From positions 22,788 to 29,827 of the forward strand of contig MHFD01000022.1 of assembly GCA_001804045.1 (NCBI GenBank): 7,040 nucleotides of DNA, in the 5' to 3' direction. The notes beneath the pieces were generated by a model. That model was not told where the DNA came from and did no database searches. It saw only the letters and a program-made list of their open reading frames with translations. Numbering within the stretch: position 1 is the stretch's first letter; every line of letters begins with the position of its first letter. The position numbers and the translations under genes are program-made. Below are positions 5,094-7,040 of the stretch, one piece after another. This DNA is from Omnitrophica bacterium RBG_13_46_9. Its GTDB lineage: Bacteria; Omnitrophota; Gorgyraeia; JABMRN01; RBG-13-46-9.

Positions 5094-5112
5094 AAGTCCC
5101 CCGTCCCTTTTT
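5081..5112 (+). terminator. Intrinsic terminator in the purF leader
   Basis: GGACG (5081-5085) pairs with CGTCC (5102-5106) and GGGA (5087-5090) with TCCC (5097-5100), with a single T/C mismatch and the loop TAAAAG. Five T (5108-5112) follow at once. Strong and complete in form. Confidence 0.85.
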
Positions 5113-5197
5113 ATTTATATAACCGGGTTTCATAAAATTGCGTTTTTATAAGCAGCTCTCAACAACTTTTCTGTAGGGCTGTTATGCGCAGCAGGCG
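5113..5197 (+). other. purF 5' untranslated region after the leader terminator
   Basis: AT-rich. It contains a possible five-codon frame ATG CGC AGC AGG CGA TGA (5184-5201), preceded by AGGG at 5175-5178, whose stop overlaps the purF start as ATGA. The purF ATG itself has only a weak purine stretch (CAGG) in front. Coupled initiation through this minicistron is possible. No second clear promoter is seen. Confidence 0.35.
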
Positions 5198-6580
5198 ATG
5201 AAGGAATATTGCGGACTTTTCGGAATTTACGGCCACAAAGAGGCCTCTATGCTGATCTATTTAGGCCTATACGCCCTTCAGCATAGGGGAGAAGAGTCCT
5301 GCGGAATAGTAACGGCCAATGGTAAACGCATATATCAACACAGGTCGATGGGCGTCATATCGGACGCCTTTGATAAAGCGACGCTGAAAAAGCTGAAGGG
5401 CCACTGTGGCATAGGCCATGTCCGTTATTCGACAACCGGTTCCAGCACACTGGATAACGCCCAGCCCTTCGTAATAAAACATAAGCGCGGCGCTATAGTA
5501 ATTGCGCATAACGGCAATCTCACCAATTCGCTGGAATTGAAGAACATGCTTGAAACGGGCGGTTCCATCATCCAGACCAGCATGGACAGCGAACTCATCC
5601 TGCATCTTCTTGTAAAAAATAAATCAGCCAGCATAAAAGAAAGCCTGATAAAAACCCTTCCCAAGATACGCGGCGCGTATTCACTTCTTATGCTCGCCGA
5701 TAATAGCATGATAGGCGTAAGGGACCCGTATGGTTTCCGGCCTCTGTGCATCGGCAGATTGAAAAAGAGCTTTGTCCTTGCCAGTGAGACATGCGCGTTT
5801 GACCTTGTAAACGCCGAATACGTACGGGACGTGAAGCCGGGAGAGATCGTCGTTATCGGCAAAAACGGGCTGGAGTCGGCCGGGTTTTTTCCTCCCACGA
5901 GAAAAGCGTTTTGCATTTTTGAATTCATATATTTTGCCAGGCCTGACAGCAACATATTCGCAAAGAATGTATACATCACGAGAAAACGCCTGGGCAGGAC
6001 CCTGGCAAAGGAGCACCCCGTAGACGCCGATTTCATAATGCCCGTGCCCGACTCAGGTACATACGCGGCGCTCGGCTTTTCCGAAGAATCCAAAATACCG
6101 ATTGAGATGGGCCTCATAAGAAATCACTACATAGGAAGGACCTTTATACAGCCATCGCAGCCAAAAAGGGACTTTAACGTGAAAATAAAACTGAATCCAA
6201 TAAGGGATGTCTTGCGGGATAAGAAGATTGTCATCGTTGAGGATTCGATCGTACGGGGCACCACCTCAAAGATAAGGGTAAGGACGCTCCGGCAGGCAGG
6301 CGCAAAAGAGGTGCATATGCGGGTAAGCTGTCCGCCCCTTGTGGCTCCCTGCTACTACGGAATCGACTTCCCCACAGCCAAGGAGTTGATAGCGTCCGAA
6401 CATTCGATCGAGGAGATCCGAAAATTTGTGGGGCTGGACAGCCTAAAATACCTGAGCCTGGACGGCATGCTTGAGTCGATGATGCTCCCGAGAGAAGATT
6501 TCTGCACGGCCTGCTTTACAAAAGAGTATCCGGAGGTCATAGACAAACGTTTCACCAAAAAGGGATTAGAGGTCAAATGA
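5198..6580 (+). CDS. purF: Amidophosphoribosyltransferase PurF, [4Fe-4S] type
   Basis: PurF makes 5-phosphoribosylamine from PRPP and glutamine, the first committed step of purine synthesis. This 460-residue protein has the Ntn glutaminase domain first: Cys5 in MKEYCGLFGIYG would become the N-terminal nucleophile after removal of a four-residue propeptide, and RYSTTG (76-81) and AHNGNL (103-108) line the glutamine site. The phosphoribosyltransferase half has the PRPP loop IVIVEDSIVRGTTS (344-357) and the PDSGT stretch (285-289). The four Fe-S ligands of the Bacillus-type enzyme are all present: C239, C385, C436 and C439 (CxxC). The enzyme should therefore be cluster-bearing and oxygen-sensitive, unlike the cluster-free E. 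coli type. An in-frame stop at 5174 excludes a longer N-terminus. Expression is probably set by the leader at 5053-5112; the DUF1846 gene overlaps the stop by 4 bases. Confidence 0.97.
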   Translation: MKEYCGLFGIYGHKEASMLIYLGLYALQHRGEESCGIVTANGKRIYQHRSMGVISDAFDKATLKKLKGHCGIGHVRYSTTGSSTLDNAQPFVIKHKRGAIVIAHNGNLTNSLELKNMLETGGSIIQTSMDSELILHLLVKNKSASIKESLIKTLPKIRGAYSLLMLADNSMIGVRDPYGFRPLCIGRLKKSFVLASETCAFDLVNAEYVRDVKPGEIVVIGKNGLESAGFFPPTRKAFCIFEFIYFARPDSNIFAKNVYITRKRLGRTLAKEHPVDADFIMPVPDSGTYAALGFSEESKIPIEMGLIRNHYIGRTFIQPSQPKRDFNVKIKLNPIRDVLRDKKIVIVEDSIVRGTTSKIRVRTLRQAGAKEVHMRVSCPPLVAPCYYGIDFPTAKELIASEHSIEEIRKFVGLDSLKYLSLDGMLESMMLPREDFCTACFTKEYPEVIDKRFTKKGLEVK

Positions 6581-7040
6581 GAAAAAAAACCGCGAAAAAT
6601 ATAGGGTTTGACAACAAACAGTATCTGACGGAGCAGACCTCGGCTATTTTAGAGAGGGTCAAGAAGTTCGATAATAAATTATATCTGGAATTCGGGGGAA
6701 AGCTTATTTTCGATTATCACGCCGCAAGGGTGCTGCCGGGTTTTGATCCTAACGTAAAGATGCGCCTTCTTTTGAAATTAAAGGATAAAGCCGATATAAT
6801 ACTCTGTATTTATGCCGGCGATATCGAAAGAAAAAAGGTAAGGGCGGATTTTGGGATTACCTATGACGTAGACGCGCTCAAGCTCATCGATGACATACGA
6901 AGCTGGGGCCTGGAGATAACGGGCGTGGTTATAACCCGTTTCAACAACCAGCCAGCCGCTAAAATATTCAAAAACAAGCTGGAGCGCAGGAATATAAAGG
7001 TATATACGCACCGTTCCACAAAAGGATACCCGAAGGAAGT
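6577..7040 (+). CDS. DUF1846 / UPF0371 family protein, 3' partial
   Basis: The frame starts at the ATG inside the purF stop (ATGA) with AGAGG 4 bases upstream (6568-6572), and runs off the right edge after 154 codons; the family is usually about 500 residues, so roughly the first third is visible. Conserved family stretches are easy to see: NIGFDNKQYLTEQ, LYLEFGGKLIFDYHAARVLPG, DIILCIYAGDIERKKVRADFG, ITYDVDALKLIDD, and near the edge ITRFNNQPAA and TKGYPKEV. The family is conserved in anaerobes and many Firmicutes and is structurally known, but its reaction is not established to my knowledge. Here the 4-base overlap with purF suggests a tie to nucleotide or PRPP metabolism; that is inference from position only. 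Confidence 0.92.
   Translation, partial: MRKKTAKNIGFDNKQYLTEQTSAILERVKKFDNKLYLEFGGKLIFDYHAARVLPGFDPNVKMRLLLKLKDKADIILCIYAGDIERKKVRADFGITYDVDALKLIDDIRSWGLEITGVVITRFNNQPAAKIFKNKLERRNIKVYTHRSTKGYPKE

Larger units (their letters stand above)
5053..5112 (+). ncRNA. Putative purF leader / attenuator RNA (about 60 nt)
   Basis: From the predicted start at 5053 to the U-run the transcript would be about 60 bases. It can form a first hairpin (5054-5059 with 5070-5075, one G-U, 10-base loop) and then the terminator hairpin. A terminator this close to a strong promoter makes most transcripts stop unless something prevents it. Either this is an attenuator controlling readthrough into purF, or a stable small RNA. 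No known purine, PRPP, ppGpp or preQ1 aptamer core was recognised. Confidence 0.55.

Noticed and set aside
5053..5112. ykkC-type (PRPP or ppGpp) riboswitch, suggested by GGGATAAAAG before purF
   Set aside because: Only that short string matches, and it is explained by the terminator loop; the 5' core of ykkC RNAs is missing and the leader is too short.
5425..6117. 230-codon minus-strand frame inside purF
   Set aside because: Antisense shadow of a highly conserved enzyme; no ribosome binding site or recognisable domain.

Overview
The window reads as a piece of chromosome from an uncultivated, probably anaerobic, diderm bacterium. Support for a diderm is a lipobox-bearing entericidin-like peptide and a membrane-anchored M23 peptidase. 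Support for an anaerobic style is a PurF that keeps all four [4Fe-4S] cysteines and a radical SAM enzyme. Base composition is moderate, ATA is used freely for Ile, and all confident genes are on the plus strand. A candidate phylum such as Omnitrophota or Elusimicrobiota would fit, but this is a guess from style, not from a marker gene.

Bases 1-1379 hold a compact run of three genes. First is a membrane protein with a C-terminal TrkA_C (RCK_C) domain, cut by the left edge. It overlaps by one base a membrane-anchored M23 (LytM-type) endopeptidase. A 47-residue lipoprotein of entericidin type follows. Bases 1380-1573 are non-coding by ordinary criteria but contain five consecutive hairpins and, on the minus strand, a tiny Cys-rich reading frame.

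Bases 1574-4257 hold a second run: a STAS-PilZ fusion (a likely c-di-GMP receptor whose STAS phospho-acceptor Ser is replaced), a three-part K+ channel (Cys/His knuckle, 22 uninterrupted pentapeptide repeats, two-helix pore with TVGYGD), and, overlapping it by 4 bases, a COG1313 (PflX-like) radical SAM protein. With the TrkA_C protein upstream, the neighbourhood leans to envelope and potassium physiology under second-messenger control; that link is inference.

Bases 4258-5017 carry no credible gene. They are a mosaic of short repeats: a 16-bp direct repeat, 9-bp units in opposite orientations, three arrays of a 10-bp unit, an 8-bp x4 array, a 52-bp palindromic element between 7-bp direct repeats, and a 117-bp element with inverted GTCATTGCG ends.

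Bases 5018-7040 are a purine transcription unit. A near-consensus sigma-70 promoter (TTGACA, 17 bp, TATAAA) is followed within about 60 bases by an intrinsic terminator. A nine-codon reading frame in between stops exactly in the terminator loop. Then come purF and, overlapping it by 4 bases, a DUF1846/UPF0371 gene cut by the right edge. The promoter-leader-terminator arrangement looks like an attenuator for purF, or a small RNA, and is the best candidate here for something undescribed.
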